Shown: positions 12,486 through 25,934, numbered from the stretch's first letter. The stretch is DNA of 64,000 nucleotides from Antennarius striatus (GCF_040054535.1 NC_090785.1:13181501-13245500); one strand, 5' to 3'. Numbers and translations are program-made. Notes: a model not told the origin generated them from the sequence alone.

Positions 12486-15400
12486 GATTTCAGTTGAATT
12501 TACTGAAGGTTTTATTGTTAAAAGAAAATGAACAAAGAAAGTTGAAACACTATAATTTATCTGAATTATTATTATTCTCAAGCCACAAAAACTTTGTCAG
12601 CTCCATTTGTTACACAAACTGTGCTGCACATTCACACTGACAGCCGTTTACAGCTGCTCTTTAGTCACAATATGTGCAAAAACAACAACCAATCTTTCAA
12701 ACTTACTGAGAAATCATGACATACATATTCATATACACACAGATTCCTTTGAGTACGGGTGAAACATTTCCCTTAACACGAATTGTTGCTTACTTCCAGG
12801 CTGAATCAGATGCTAATCAGACATGAAACACAGCTGAAAGCTCGTCTGTGGATTCTGTAAAACAAATGTTCACCATGATAACAAGCCTCTGGTTCCTATT
12901 AACATATTATTTGTTAGAGTCGATTATCATCATCAAATCTTTGCAAAGATAATAGTCTAATTGGAGGTGAAATGGAATGCTTTCAGGCCAGACACCCATT
13001 TCTGAGACTTTACAGGGAAGTATTGCCACTGTTTGTCATTTCACTTGCACACCATAAGCCAAACAATCACCTGGAGGCAACTTCCATCTAAGACCACAGC
13101 ATCATCCGTTGGTGGTTCTTTGCTCAGAAAACATTGCAGATAAGAGTTTTTTGAAGTACCATGGATTTATACAATAGACACTGATGAAGACCTCATTATC
13201 GCGGCCCTGCAGGGGAAACATTTGAGGCGTAACAACTCTCAGCGTCCTCACAAACTTCAGAGGCAATCATCTAATGGTTGGGGCTCACCGCACTGCTGTG
13301 TCCACTCAGCAATCTGTATATGCAGAGCCTGGGCCATTTCCAGCCATAAGCTTTCTTGGCAAAGAATCTACTCTCCTGGGTGTACCTTCCTTCAGCCTTC
13401 CCACACTACAGCTTCACATTCACCCTTGCCCTGATCCTGGCTTTGTCTCTGTCAAATAATCTGCACTAATGCACTAATGGTGCAGACATGAGCATTTCCG
13501 ATGGGGTCAGCCAGGAAACATACCAGAACTCAATCAAATTTAAGATATGCAGCCCAATCTTCCCTGCGATGCTTCACTGATTCCCTTTTGTCGAACAGAA
13601 ATAGTGCTTCATTGTGCTGTACTTGCAGTTTTCCCACTGTGGGAGAAAATTGCCTCTTTGCCAGCTGTTCATTTCCAAGGCAGGTATTGTGTTGATGTGT
13701 GGCAGTAAATGCCAAATTGTATGGTGGATGTAATGGTATGGGACGTCATTGCAAGCATGATAACTCATCCAGGATGTGCAGAAATGTAGGGAGAGGGCGG
13801 GAGGGCGAGATGGAGGGATGGAGGGAGGGAGCGGTGGCCAATGGACAAAAAGGCCAGGGAGATGCTGAGCTGGAAAACGTTGCATCCTTGCATCTACTAG
13901 ATAAGCTCAATCACGTCACGCTCTTTACCAGCAACATGGAGGCGATTCATCTCCTCCTCTTTTGTGTATTCACAACAGTTTAGTCTCCTCTGGCACACTA
14001 GCACCATTGATGAAAGCCAGTATTCTTCTCTTCCCTTTGCACATGATGCCCACTGCTGAAGCGACAATATAAAGATCTTCTTTTCCTTAAATTATTGAAC
14101 TATTCTGGTCTATGATGCACAAGCGCAACAATGATTTTAAACAGTTTAAGCTGCTTTTAGTCACATTAAACTAAAAAAAAATTCAATGATCTGTTCAGAA
14201 ATATCAGTCATTTATCCTCAATTCAGAGTGAAGCGCTTAATGCAGACAAAGAGGCAGAGCTGATGCCAAATGGGCTTTTCATTATGTTAATATGTTAAAA
14301 CTAAAACAAATCAGAGAGCAGCAGACACAACAGTATCCAAATGGAGACGGTAAAAATGCTGAGTCCAAAGAACATTATGATTTTTAGTCATTAATGCAAG
14401 ACAAATGATCCAACCCAACGGGCTATCTTACTGACAACATGACAAGACAGAAAGTAGAAGGAGAAAACGTGTTGCATAGAGGTTCAACAGTTGACTGACA
14501 CCGAAGGGCAGGAGAGACACATTAAACCCAGAGGGAGGATGAGAGGATGAGACACAGGTGAGACCCATCAGACAAGAAAGACACACACAGACTGGCTGGA
14601 ACAGAATGAACATTTCAAACTTCTCTCTCATGTATGCCAAGCAGGTCATGTTTTCTACAACATGTTTTCACTCTGAATCAAAAACTTCAAGACAGTTTTG
14701 TCGAGTCAGGACTCTGTCTCTACTCTAGAAATAAAATTTTGGAGTTACTGTATAGCCTGAAAAACACCAACCATAGTGAAATTCTGCTTTTTTATGCATA
14801 ACTATCAAATTCATTATACAAAGTGGTTCTTAATTTTAGAGGGTAGCATGGGTCAAAGGATCTTGTTTGAGGACAAAACAGTGAACCAGCGCTATCTTTA
14901 TATGAACTCCCATGTAATAGTTATAACTGCTCCGTTTCCTTCTGTTGTTTCCAGTGTGTTGCTCAACACCTAAAGAAAATGTCACAGCAGACCCCTGATG
15001 CTGCTTTATTATACCTCCTACCCGCTTGATATCCAAAATGACACAATAAGGGCAGGCTGCTGTTGGCTAATTTTATCTAAATGAACAAAGGAGGCATGGA
15101 GAAGGGTATTTGTTGCTGCAATATTGCTAAATCTGTGTGTAAAAAGCCTTTCTGAAACAAATAGGGTTTCCTCCCTCCTCCACTGTGGTTTAGAGGAATA
15201 AATGTATGAAACATTTAATGTCTAATGTAGGTATGATTCACTCTTTGAGAGCAGCCTCATACTATACAAAGCATTATCATGATAAAACTGTTATATATTA
15301 AAATAAAGGCTCCTATTCAGATGTTTTAAACCAAATCCAGTCTTATTATGACCGCAGCTTTTATAATAGATCTACATGTTGCTGCAATGCAGATGATATA

Positions 15401-18045
15401 ATACAGAAATGTGATGAAGTGAACAGGAGAAAAGTGTCTAGGCGCTGTTAATACACAAACTCTAATGGAACGGGACAATAATACCATGTGGTGCATACAT
15501 TGTAAAAAATATTCCATAATAATTAGACACAACCATATAATTTATAACTGTATTTCCAATTGCAGCAGAAAGAATGTCAACAGCAGTTTAGGTAGATCTG
15601 CATTATAAATCATTAACAAATTGCTAAAATCAGCAGTTTGACTAATGGGGAACAGAAGGAACTAATTTTTATTCATTCTATTAGTTGAAACTCCACATTT
15701 TTTTCACAGCAAGACTGAAGAATTCATTTTGCAGCTGCATGAAAAGTATGCCCATAAGAATAAGAATATAGAATAGCTTTCCACGTAATTGCCATTATTA
15801 TCCTTGCCTGTTGGCCCCACTAAATTCCCAAAGGGCATTTTAACTTTAACTCCCATTTAATGTGGCAATCTTCAGAGACTTGGACAAAATTTTTGGATCT
15901 CTTGTCCAAAATAAGAAACACTCAGCAGTAGCTGCAGATGTCTGTTCTACAGAAACCACAATCTGGGCTTCTCCTTGCGTCTGCCTTGTATCTACATATG
16001 TTGGGGTTATTGGGGAATGTGATATCTAGTGGCTATGCTGTCACATCTGCTTGGGTGCTGCTTCCTTCATGGAGACCAGATGGGATTTTTCATGTTTTTC
16101 TTTCCAAGGGTGGGTTGAAAGACAGAAGGGAACATTATTTTTCGTCAAATGTATATTATGTAGGGATGTATTAGTGCAATACAGGGGATGTGAGAAATTA
16201 AAAGTGGCTTGCTGTGCTTTAAAACAGTAGTGATGAGAGCAGTGAGTCTGAAACAAAACAGGAAAGTTATGAGCTATAAAGCTAAACTAATTATCTGAAA
16301 GATGCTGTCAAGCTGGGGGGGGGGTGTGTGTCAGTTCGAGTGATAATTATCTGTGTGTTCATAACTGTTAACGCTTTTCAAATTAACAGTATTAATGTTA
16401 AAATGTTGAAAAGTCTAGCTTTAAGAGAGACGCTTTCACTTCCTCATTAGGATTTCATGATTGGACTAAAGTTATAAGTAACTAATAAATACTTTTTATC
16501 AACTTCAACCCAACTCTGACTTTGCCTCCTACATCTATTTATATGAATATATTAATACCATCACTTTCTTTTGTGTCTCATCTGTCCAGAGAGGTGAGCA
16601 GAGCAACAAACCACAGGAAAACAGTTGAATCACCTGAGCCTCAGACAGCGTGTGATTACGTGAATTGTTCTAGCCAATGACAACCTCCTCAAAACATCGT
16701 CTTTCCTCTTGATTTCCTCTGTTCTGCATGTCTTTCTGTCCTTTCGGAGGCCTCCTGTCTTCAGTGTCACATGCAAGTCAAAATCACCAGAACTCACCTG
16801 GCCAGGAGATGAGCATTGAAGAATTCAAAGATACAGGTAATAAACAGAAACTCTAAAGTTCAAGACTATTTACCTAAATAAATATTAAATAAACAACTAA
16901 GCAGAGATTTAGGGCACAGTTAGTAAAGGAACAATCCAACCATTTTATGGAAGCTTTGTGAATAATATCAGGGGAATAAAACAGTCTCTGAGTAATGGAT
17001 AAGAATGTACAAGCTTCAGTACTGAAGGGTAAAATGTCAGTCCAAGATGAGAGCATCAGAACTAGGACAGCTGGTCGTGTTCTCCATCTTTGTGTGTTAA
17101 CTCCTTGCATTTATTTATTGTCCTTCCAGAACCAGATTTCTAATCCCCAAACCTGTTAATATAATAAATTTTTTTGGGGCTCAGCACCCAACGCCATCCA
17201 TATACAACCAGGCAGCATTAGCCCACACATCCAGGTGGACTGCTCCAATACTTCACCACAAAAGTAAAGACACATCAAAAATATGTTTAAAAAAAACTTT
17301 TTTAACAAACATTTTTCCCCTCCCCAATTATTGATCCATTAGATGAGTTTTGTGGTTTGTAGGAGGTGTAAACCATATGTTTAGAACTCAAGCTGCTGCA
17401 AAATTTTGCCAACATATTAATGCATCATTATTAACAATTTATATAATAATTAGTCATAAGAATGTCATAGTTTTACTGAAATGTTTTTTTTCTCAAGAAT
17501 TAGAAGGGATTTTAAAATACTGCTCTTCTTTTTAATAGTGGAATCTTTACATTCATCTGTTGTGGCTCTTTCTGAAACATATACTAGAATACTCCCTTTA
17601 AATCATTCTTCTCTACACCAACAGCTCCACCTCAGGTCTCCAGTCTTTGTGCTCATCTCTGATGGGGTGAGTACTCCGGGGGAGTTGACCCTCCGCTGAC
17701 CTGCTGCAGCCAAAACAACCTGTGGTGTCCTCACCAGAGATGCTCGGGTAGATCCTCCCTCCTCCATCACCCCGTGTGATTCTTCCTGCTCCCTGAGAAA
17801 CATGATGCCACAGGAACGGCCAAAAAAAGCTCAGCAGAGGATGTTCCATCTGCCACGGTCAATGATGGTGCTCTTCTACACCTCCACTGAAACGGTGTCT
17901 TCCCATCTGCCTGTGGCCTCGTTCACATCCATCCTGCACAGCAAAGGCTGCTTCTTATCCTGCCCCCCACCCCACCGGCCACTACACATTACATTAACGT
18001 ATGGTCCCGCCACTCCAGCATCACATTAACTTCCCCTCTGATTGT

Positions 18046-18075
18046 CCCCCACCCACCCACCCACACACACACACA
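18046..18075. repeat. (CCCA)n/(CA)n low-complexity tract
   Basis: About 30 bases of CCCA units passing into CA units. Confidence 0.8.
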
Positions 18076-19604
18076 GGCCGGTGCCTGGATTGTGACTCCA
18101 CTCATTACACTGATATATATCTGGTTGTGTTTGTGCACATTTCCTCACAACAACACAAACTGTGTGTATATTGAGAATGTTTCAACTTTTACTTTATAAT
18201 TTTCATCTACGTTTGGATCAATGTGGGTTTTTAAGTGAGAAGCAGAATAATAATTAATAATGAATTAATGTTTTCTCACTATTAGTAATCGGCAAATCAT
18301 ATTCTTCAAATGCTTTTTTCTGCACAGTTTATCACACTTCTGGATCAATCCTGTTTGTTTGATGTGAAGAAGAAATTATTAGTGTGTTGTTGATCCAGAC
18401 AAACAGCGGTTTGGTGGCAGACTGGGTAACGCTGTCACTCACAGGTAGAAGGTACCAATCCAAACGTTACAGACAGACTTTGACCCTCAAACACTTAATT
18501 CTTCACATTAGGAGAAGCAGCAGTCATTCAGCATAACTGAAGCCTAACAGCAGAACGTAAGAATTCTGCATGTTGCCAAAGAATTTGACTTGAATTGTGA
18601 CACGATGCTCCACGTCAAAGTAAAAACCTCCTCCAGTCACTTGAGTTTTACAGATAATATATATTAATCAATTGGACTGTACGAAGAATACATCTCTGAC
18701 ACAACTAAACAAACTTCTCAGTATATTTATCAGCATTCTTAAAAAAAACTTTCTTGATCTCATTTGTTTAATGTCAGGTGGTCTGAAAGAAACTAGCAGT
18801 CACGTCTTTAAAAAGAAATGAGATTATGTCAAATTCAGGATTTACGTATGCTGTTACCCTGCCAAGAGGAAAAGCTGATCCTCTTCAACTTGATTCTAAA
18901 TCCTCGCCACTGAAAAAAAAGAAGACACTCCTGTTAAAGTTAAATTTCCAAGAAAAGGTAAGAAACCTTCCAGCACTTGGCAGCTCACGAAGCTGCATAA
19001 GCTCTTGTGTTATTTGAATGCTCAGTGTATTCAATCAAGTGAAATGAGCAGTGAATTCATCATCTCAGCACTAAAATCGGGTTTTAGATATGACACCATG
19101 TAATTCCAGGTCATTCATCTCTTCAGAAGAATTCTCATGATGGGCGAGCGCTCTGGTGTCTGATGAAGGACTGAAAGGCTGTGTGGGCGTCAAATGGCTA
19201 AGCCTCTCTGAAGGAACGCTACCATGAACTAATTATTTAATAATTTTGCTGTTATTGAAACCTGAAGAATCCGAGTCTGCCTCCCTCTCTTCTATTCCAT
19301 TCAGTAAGAATAGAAGCATTTCCTGAACTGACCTTGTCTAAGGTGGTCACGATACAGACACATGACACCTTTTTTTTTAAATAATAAAGAGGAGCTATTG
19401 GCAGACCTAAAATAACACAAACTGGAACATGGAACATGAGGTACTTTTGTAGTAAGTATATTTTTTAGTTATCATCAGTAGTTTGTGCATTTAGGGCTGT
19501 GGTCTAGAAAAGATGCAGAAGCAGGAAACTCTCCAGTAGATGGCAATCACTTTGGTCCACCATGTTCATAAAAAACAGACTAAAATGAAATAGCCATGTA
19601 GACA

Positions 19605-19960
19605 TACAGTGCGCCCTCGCACATTCACATATCAACGCTCGCGACTTCACCTCATCACGGATTTTTGGTCGGCAGTAACGTGATACCATACGCGCATTCT
19701 ATTGGCTGACGGCATCCAGGGTGCGCTCAGTTCCATGAGTCTCGGACTTTCATGAGACACAAAAGTGCTTTAAACAGTCGATAAGAGTGTGGGAAAAGGT
19801 AAAACAGATAGAAGGTGGTTTAATATCAGTATGAGGGGGTTTATTAACGTTTAAATTACCGTAAATAATAAGATAAATAGTTTGTTGCTCTATTGTGGAA
19901 TTCGTTAATCGCATGTGGTTCCTGGAACGCATTACCCACGGAATATGTTAACAAAAAGCC
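19605..19960. mobile_element. Probable mariner/Tigger-like MITE
   Basis: The left part 'tacagtgcgccctcgca' followed by 'catcacggatttttgg', and the right part 'aatcgcatgtggttcctgg' with 'aacgcattacccacgg', are arranged like the ends of the fish element family whose termini read roughly 'tacagt..ccctcg..atcgcggattt'. The length (about 350 bp) and absence of a coding frame fit a non-autonomous copy. Family identity is inferred from memory. Confidence 0.45.
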
Positions 19961-20027
19961 AGAAAGGGATCCTCAGTATGGTGGCCACTTGACACGAAGA
20001 TTAACTTTTTTTAGTTAACTTTGGATG

Positions 20028-20134
20028 ATTATATTATATTATATTATATTATATTATATTATATTATATTATATTATATTATATTATATTATATTATATT
20101 ATATTATATTATATTATATTATATTATATTATAT
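20028..20134. repeat. (ATATT)n pentanucleotide microsatellite
   Basis: About 21 near-perfect ATATT units. The tract runs directly into 'ccatccattttcttgtagatgagacaat' (20134-20162), the same terminal sequence as in the SINE-type copy near 1708-1735, so the microsatellite probably grew from or beside a retroposon tail. Confidence 0.95.
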
Positions 20135-20856
20135 CCATCCATTTTCTTGTAGATGAGACAATCATATTTATCATATCCTAAAGGGCTCATATAATCAAAC
20201 TTATATGAGGGTTCATTTCTGTTTTGTGGAATCACACAGCTCGTTCACCTCAGATCAAATCCTGCCACCAGACCAGCTGCTGACCAATCACAGTAGAATG
20301 TCATTCACATCATGAAATACACATAAGTACTAATTTTATACAAAATGTGTAAAAACTGATCAGTTTAGATGTGTCCGGTTGTTTTGCTCCTGCAGGCTTC
20401 ACGTTGGAACAGAATTTCTAACAAAGGACATTTTATTACACTAAATAATGGAGAACAAAGCTACATTTTGTCGAGATCCCTTACAGAACTGATGCTTTAC
20501 TTTAAACAAACACTCCTGTTTTTCATTAGAACAAGTATCCACACGGTTAACTGGCTCTCACATCAATCTGACTGCAACATTTCACTCAGATCGACCTTAT
20601 CAGACATTAAGTAGGGTACTTTTCTTCCCGTCTCCCAGCTGTTCTGTGCTTTGGCAGAAGCTCAGAAATAGTCAGTGTTTAAATGAAATTATACCCAAAA
20701 TTACTTTTAATATCTGGAAATTATGTTCTGTTTCTGAACCTTCTCCTTATTGTCTCTTTGTGATTATTTTGCACAAGTTTTTGGCTGCAGAAAACAAATC
20801 TGTGCTGGAAACTGAAGCACCGGTATCATTGAACTTTCTATAAGGACAAATCACCA

Positions 20857-21057
20857 ATGCTGAAATTCAGAAATCCAGAAAAATTCTTGTCTTCTGATTT
20901 GAACTACATTTTCATTGGGTTTTTTGAAAACGTCAGTGCAGCACATAAGCACAGGATTATTCCACAAGTGGAGGCTTTTGCCCAGCAGGAATGGCCAAAG
21001 ATTCCTCAGGAACGTCGCCAGAGGTTCATATCTGACTATGCATCATGTCTGCAGTGA
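20857..21057 (+). pseudogene. Relic of a Tc1-type transposase C-terminus (probable)
   Basis: The 66-residue frame ends with a segment reading VEAFAQQEWPKIPQE, then RFISDYASCLQ and a stop. Tc1-family transposases end with the pattern L-E-F-C-x-E-E-W-x-K-I-P-(x)n-L-I/V-x-x-Y-x-x-R-L, and the spacing of E, EW, KIP, F/I, Y and L fits. The usual Cys and the final Arg-Leu-Ala-Val are absent. The DDE catalytic core is not seen upstream, so this is at most a fragment. It could also be a chance match. Confidence 0.4.
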
Positions 21058-21839
21058 GTTCTCGCTGCAAAATGACCTGTAAAGTGCCAGAGACATTTAT
21101 CATGAGCTTAAATCAGTCTGATTGTCAACCAGTAAAATCAGCACTTTCTGTCATAATTGGGAAAACACTTGTCTTAACTATCTAAACTGTTCTAAACTAT
21201 TTAAACTGTTCTCATTAGATCTGTTTACTGCAAACAGATTGACAGTTTCTTTTCGGGGTTGAATAGTTTTGCATTAATTATATGCAAACTTTAAATAAAT
21301 CATTTTGAACTTCATGATATTCTGGTTCAGCTGTACGTTTGACAAATGTAGAATAAGTCAGAGACGGTTTTATATTCAAATACAAATATAACAGTTTTCC
21401 ATGTGAAACTAGTGCTGGTATTTTCCATACACTCGTGAGTACTCAAAAACCCTTAAACAGGATGAGCCTCAAATACATGTTTCTCATCTCAGTCCAATAA
21501 ATCAGTCACTCCTCACTAACCGAGCTCGTATCCAGTGGGGTAAATTCCTGCATTTGACCAAACTAGGGAAGAATACCTGTTACAGCAGAGGGGATTGCAT
21601 GTGATTATCTTATTGACTTTTAAAACGGTTTGACCTTTACAGATTAACCTTTTAAACTGTCTGCATGGACATTCAAAATATTTTAGGATAAAGGACAAAC
21701 TATTTACAGTCTACTTTCAGAGACACATTTTCTCATGCACAACTTCAGCCACGTTTTATAAAATGTATTTATTGAAATGTGGACCTTTAAGGTGCTTTTA
21801 GGTACAACGTTGGTGCTTTTGGTCCGAAAGTCTTTCACT

Positions 21840-22311
21840 TATAAATCTCCAGTTAAGCACCACCCCACAGTGAGGCAAAAAAACGCTGGACAAAGGCGCG
21901 TCTAAGGGCTCCACTCCCACGGTAGTGTAAAACGAGGTAAACAAGCCTGCGTCTCGTACTTGTTCTGTGGAGTCACTGTTTGCATGTAAGGATGCGTCAT
22001 GCGCGCTTCATAGACTCGTGTAATGTCTAGTCACTACATTGCAGAGCTGCGTGTGTTGCAGTGAAGACAGGAGATGACTGCTGCCCCCCTCACTTCTCCA
22101 CGGAGCCTCGGGAGCCTGGAGGGAGGACTGCGTGGGGACCCTGCGGCTCATGTCTTTTTCTCTGCGCTGATTTTGGAAGTGAAATTGCAAAAATGCCCTT
22201 AAATCACGCAAGACTCTGTCCGTTTATACAACTTGTTTATGTTTAAAACTCTTTCGTGAGTTGTAGTTACAAGTGATCTGAAGTCTGCTATGGAGAACTT
22301 CTTGAGTCAAA
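21840..22311 (+). promoter_or_regulatory. adra1b: adra1b 5' region: promoter/5'UTR with overlapping uORF
   Basis: GC content rises here relative to the upstream DNA, consistent with the 5' leader of the receptor gene; the transcription start cannot be placed. A 13-codon uORF starts at 22290 (context gctATGg, purine at -3 and G at +4) and ends with TGA at 22326-22328, in a different frame and overlapping the receptor start at 22312. Other ATGs occur farther upstream. Confidence 0.45.
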
Positions 22312-23284
22312 ATGAGTCTGAGCACTGACAATGTCACACAGTTGGGGAAAAATGGTTCCGCGGACCTCGACAGGACTCTGGGTGAGTACGCACAGGGCAA
22401 CTTCACCCACAGCTCCGGGGGGAACTACACGGAGCACAGCGAGGTTCACCTCACCCGTGCCATCCCACTGGGGTTGGTGCTGGGGGCTTTCATCGTGTTC
22501 GCCATTGCGGGCAACATCCTTGTCATCCTTTCCGTGGTGTGCAACAGGCACCTGCGCACCCCGACCAACTACTTCATCATCAACCTGGCCATCGCCGACC
22601 TGCTGCTGAGCACCACCGTGCTGCCGGTGTCCGCCACTCTGGAGATCCTGGACTACTGGGTGTTCGGGAGGATTTTCTGTGACATATGGGCGGCGGTGGA
22701 TGTGCTGTGCTGCACCGCGTCCATCATGAGCCTGTGCGTAATATCCATCGACCGCTACATCGGAGTGAGCCACCCGCTGCAGTATCCGGGCATCGTGACG
22801 GAGAAGCGGGCTCTCCTCGCCATGCTCGGGGTTTGGGCGCTGTCGGTGGTCATCTCCATCGGACCTCTGTTCGGGTGGAAGCAGCCACCGTCCCCAGACG
22901 ACACGGTGTGTCCCATCACGGAGGAGCCGTTTTACGCGCTCTTCTCCTCGCTCGGCTCATTCTATATTCCTCTCGTCGTTATCCTAGCCATGTACTGCCG
23001 GGTGTACATCGTCGCTAAGCGGACCACTAAGAATCTGGAAGCCGGCGTGATGCGAGAGAGGATGAACTCCAGCGAGTTGACCCTCAGGATCCACAAGGGG
23101 TCACACGTGCACGAGGATCCCGGCAGCTCCGGCGCAGGCAAGGGTCGCGCGCACCAGGCGAGGAGTTCACTAACAGTGAAACTCCTGAAATTCTCCCGGG
23201 AGAAGAAAGCGGCAAAAACTTTGGGAGTTGTGGTCGGCATGTTTACGCTTTGTTGGCTGCCCTTCTTTCTCGCCTTACCCATAG
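22312..23284 (+). CDS. adra1b: Alpha-1B adrenergic receptor, coding exon 1 (TM1-TM6)
   Basis: This is a Gq-coupled class A GPCR of the plasma membrane that binds adrenaline and noradrenaline and activates phospholipase C. Exon 1 encodes residues 1-324. The N-terminus has N-glycosylation sites at N7, N14, N30 and N38. Visible landmarks are GN in TM1 (67-68), D96 in TM2, amine-binding D130 in TM3, DRY at 147-149, the C123-C200 disulfide pair, serines S212, S213 and S216 in TM5, the basic [11 protein letters not shown] before TM6, and CWLPFF in TM6. Loop sequences [10 protein letters not shown] and [14 protein letters not shown] match the 1B subtype better than 1A or 1D. The donor is at 23285, after the first base of a Gly codon, the conserved alpha-1 intron position. 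The start has A at -3. Exons 1 and 2 together give 512 residues, close to human 1B (520). Which teleost paralogue this is (ba or bb) cannot be told. Confidence 0.95.
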
Positions 23285-24969
23285 GTAGGTTGAACAGGTC
23301 TTCTGTTATATTATTAGAAATACATCTTATTCATAAATATAAGTTGTTAACAAGGTCACAACCCACACCAAATTTAAAAAAAAAAAAAGGGTCTTCATGC
23401 AGTCGAGGACACTTACAGAGAAGATGGTAAAGTCATTAAAATGCCTTCGGAAAGTTTTAGATGAGGCGTCCAAATGCTGCTACAGACACAAGGAAATATT
23501 TGGCACTGCCAGCAAATCTGTTAATGGTCACTGATATACTGCAGACGCCATTCTGAACTGTAGGAATTTGATATAACACCAGACGTATTGCTATATTTAA
23601 TATTTATGGCCCCTTCAGTAGATCAGTATTATTATATGTCTGTCTGTATGTGATTACATGAGCAGCATCCACTTAGTGATTCCTTTAAAAGCAAATCAGC
23701 TGTGAAATGTTCCAATTCGGCACTTTTCACTGTGCATCAGCCAAGCATTGGCATCTGTATTCAGAATCCACAGAAAATGTTCAAAGAGACTAGGGAGGAT
23801 TTGATCTCAAGCTTTTCCAAACATGATTAGCGTTATATCGCATTATCCCCAGAGTCACTCTTTTGGTGCACAAACACAAGCCTTGGGCAAGCAAGAGCAG
23901 ACCAGATGGCCCGTCTGCTCTGGTCAGTGAATTCAGAAGCCTGTGTGACTCCCTGATGCCACTGTGATCGGCCAGCTGCCAGTACCTAACTTGTTAAAAA
24001 GAAAAACTCCGGATTAAACGAAATAATGTCCTCTGTTTCAAAATCCTCATGCCAGGGGCTGTTGTGTGGTGAGGAGGTTAAGAAAACATCAGCGTAGTGT
24101 GAACTGTGATCGTGGGTTCTGCATTTTAGATGATCACGTTGCAGTTGTCTGCCAGGGCATTGATCCCTTCTGTCACTGTGTCTTGCGGTTACATCAACAC
24201 GCTCGTCTGTCAGCATGTGGCTGTGTGTTTCTGCACGTTCTGTGGTGGGATGTGTTTCCAGTTCTGACTTCAAGCTACACCTCATCATATTCTCATATGG
24301 ACACATTCATTACTACCTGGGGCTCAGTTATAGTGAGCATTATGTTTCCCGGAGGCATTTTTTGATACCAAAAGCAGGCAATAAATGTTTTTTTTCTTTT
24401 TCTTTTTTAAAAAAGCTCTGACTTCCAGATCTGAAAGATTCTGGAAAGGAGATAAAAGGGGGATTTGAAGGTTTAGGAGGGGCCTGTTTATGTAACACTA
24501 ATCGACTAACCACTAAGAAACCCCACAGGGCACATTTCTCTGTATCATGTGGTGTAGCATACTGATACAGATGGGTCATACAGTATCGCAAAATGGTGCA
24601 AAAATGTGAACATGCTATAATTTCACATAATTATTACCATTTTAGCTACTGTCAGTCTACTAAAAGCATTCACATTAGTGAATGCATTTCACATTAGCAT
24701 TCACATTAGTCCTTTGAAATTTTTGCTAATTTTGATGCGGATTCTTCATCCAAATGTGGATTTTATTTGGGCTCAGAAATGTATGTTTGCTCTGCAAAAT
24801 ATAAGAGATAAAATATAAAAACATAACAGATTTTTTTCATCGCAAGAATTGAAATTCTTTTAATTAATTAAACTTAGTGAAATGATCTGTCCATGCAGCA
24901 AGATAATTCTACTTGTTGAGTAATCTTAGAATTATATGGTTCTGCTATAGAAGCAGGTAAGAAGATATA

Positions 24970-24995
24970 TTAATAATAATAATTATTATTATAAT

Positions 24996-25063
<68 letters not shown>
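24970..25063. repeat. (AAT)n microsatellite
   Basis: An imperfect AAT/ATT palindromic start followed by more than 20 clean AAT units. Confidence 0.97.
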
Positions 25064-25064
<1 letters not shown>

Positions 25065-25934
25065 TTTTAAAACAAGATAAGTAACCCCATGTTTCCAGAC
25101 TTTAACTGTGACTGGAGGAGCTGCTCCTTGGTGAACCTCCACCCACAGAGTTAGATTTTCTGTCTCACACTTGTAATTACACTGCTCCCCTCTTTGCACA
25201 CTGTCACCGATATGTAACATGTGGGGGTTGCTCGCTGACACACTGAAGGCAATGGATGACATGAGTGTTTTATTTGTGTGAGTGTGGGTGTGAAGGGGGG
25301 GGGGTGCTCTTCTATCACAACTGATAGGAGCTAAAAACCTGTGAAGCCAACAATAGTCCCTAAAGTCTCCGTCTGAGGACTCACGCAGCTCAGAGGAAAG
25401 CGTGAACTCTGTCCTGCTGAAACGATCTGATCCGTCTTTTTCTGCAAAAAAACTTGTTTTTGTTTCTGTACATAAATGGCAAACGTGCAGCTATGAGTCT
25501 AATTTAAGTCATCTCTTTTCAGTGTGTCCTTTTTTGCCTTTCATTTGAAGCAAAGTAAAGTACACATACCTCAAGACTGTAAACATTGTATCAACTTTTT
25601 TAAGTTAGTGTCCCTCCAGATGAACGTCCTCAGACAGAAAGCAGCCCAAATTTCACACACACTGACTGACCTTCGGCCCACAGTGTGTTTGTCAGTAACC
25701 ATGATGATTTTAAACTCAAAAGTATTTTATAACTTATGAAAAAAAGATTATAATAGATCAGTTATGCTGAAAAATATAAAAGCAATGTAGAAATTGGCCA
25801 AAAAAAGGCATTTCAGGGACTCTTAATGAATTTCGATAGCATTTCTACAAAAACTTAAAGTAGTAGCAAAGTGATCTCTAATGCAGTAAATATAAGTGAG
25901 ATTTAGGCAGTGGTGTTCCAGGTCTTACAGACCT

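Larger units (their letters stand above)
1..21839. other. Gene-free intergenic DNA upstream of adra1b
   Basis: No frame in this stretch shows a recognisable domain or a set of exons joined by matching splice sites. Open frames are short and look like chance. What is visible is repeat-derived: SINE tail copies, a nested hAT-like/MITE pair, mariner-like remnants, microsatellites and two hairpins, each listed separately. In human, the neighbours beyond ADRA1B on this side are IL12B and UBLCP1; nothing resembling them is seen here. Long-range enhancers of adra1b could lie in this DNA but cannot be recognised from one sequence. Confidence 0.7.

Noticed and set aside
17590-18030. Overlapping frames in a GC-richer block, possibly a LINE fragment
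   Set aside because: The composition suggests a retroelement remnant, but no reverse-transcriptase motif is visible in any frame.
22288-22773. 161-codon minus-strand frame opposite adra1b exon 1
   Set aside because: It is an antisense shadow of a GC-rich receptor exon, with no recognisable domain and no splice partner.
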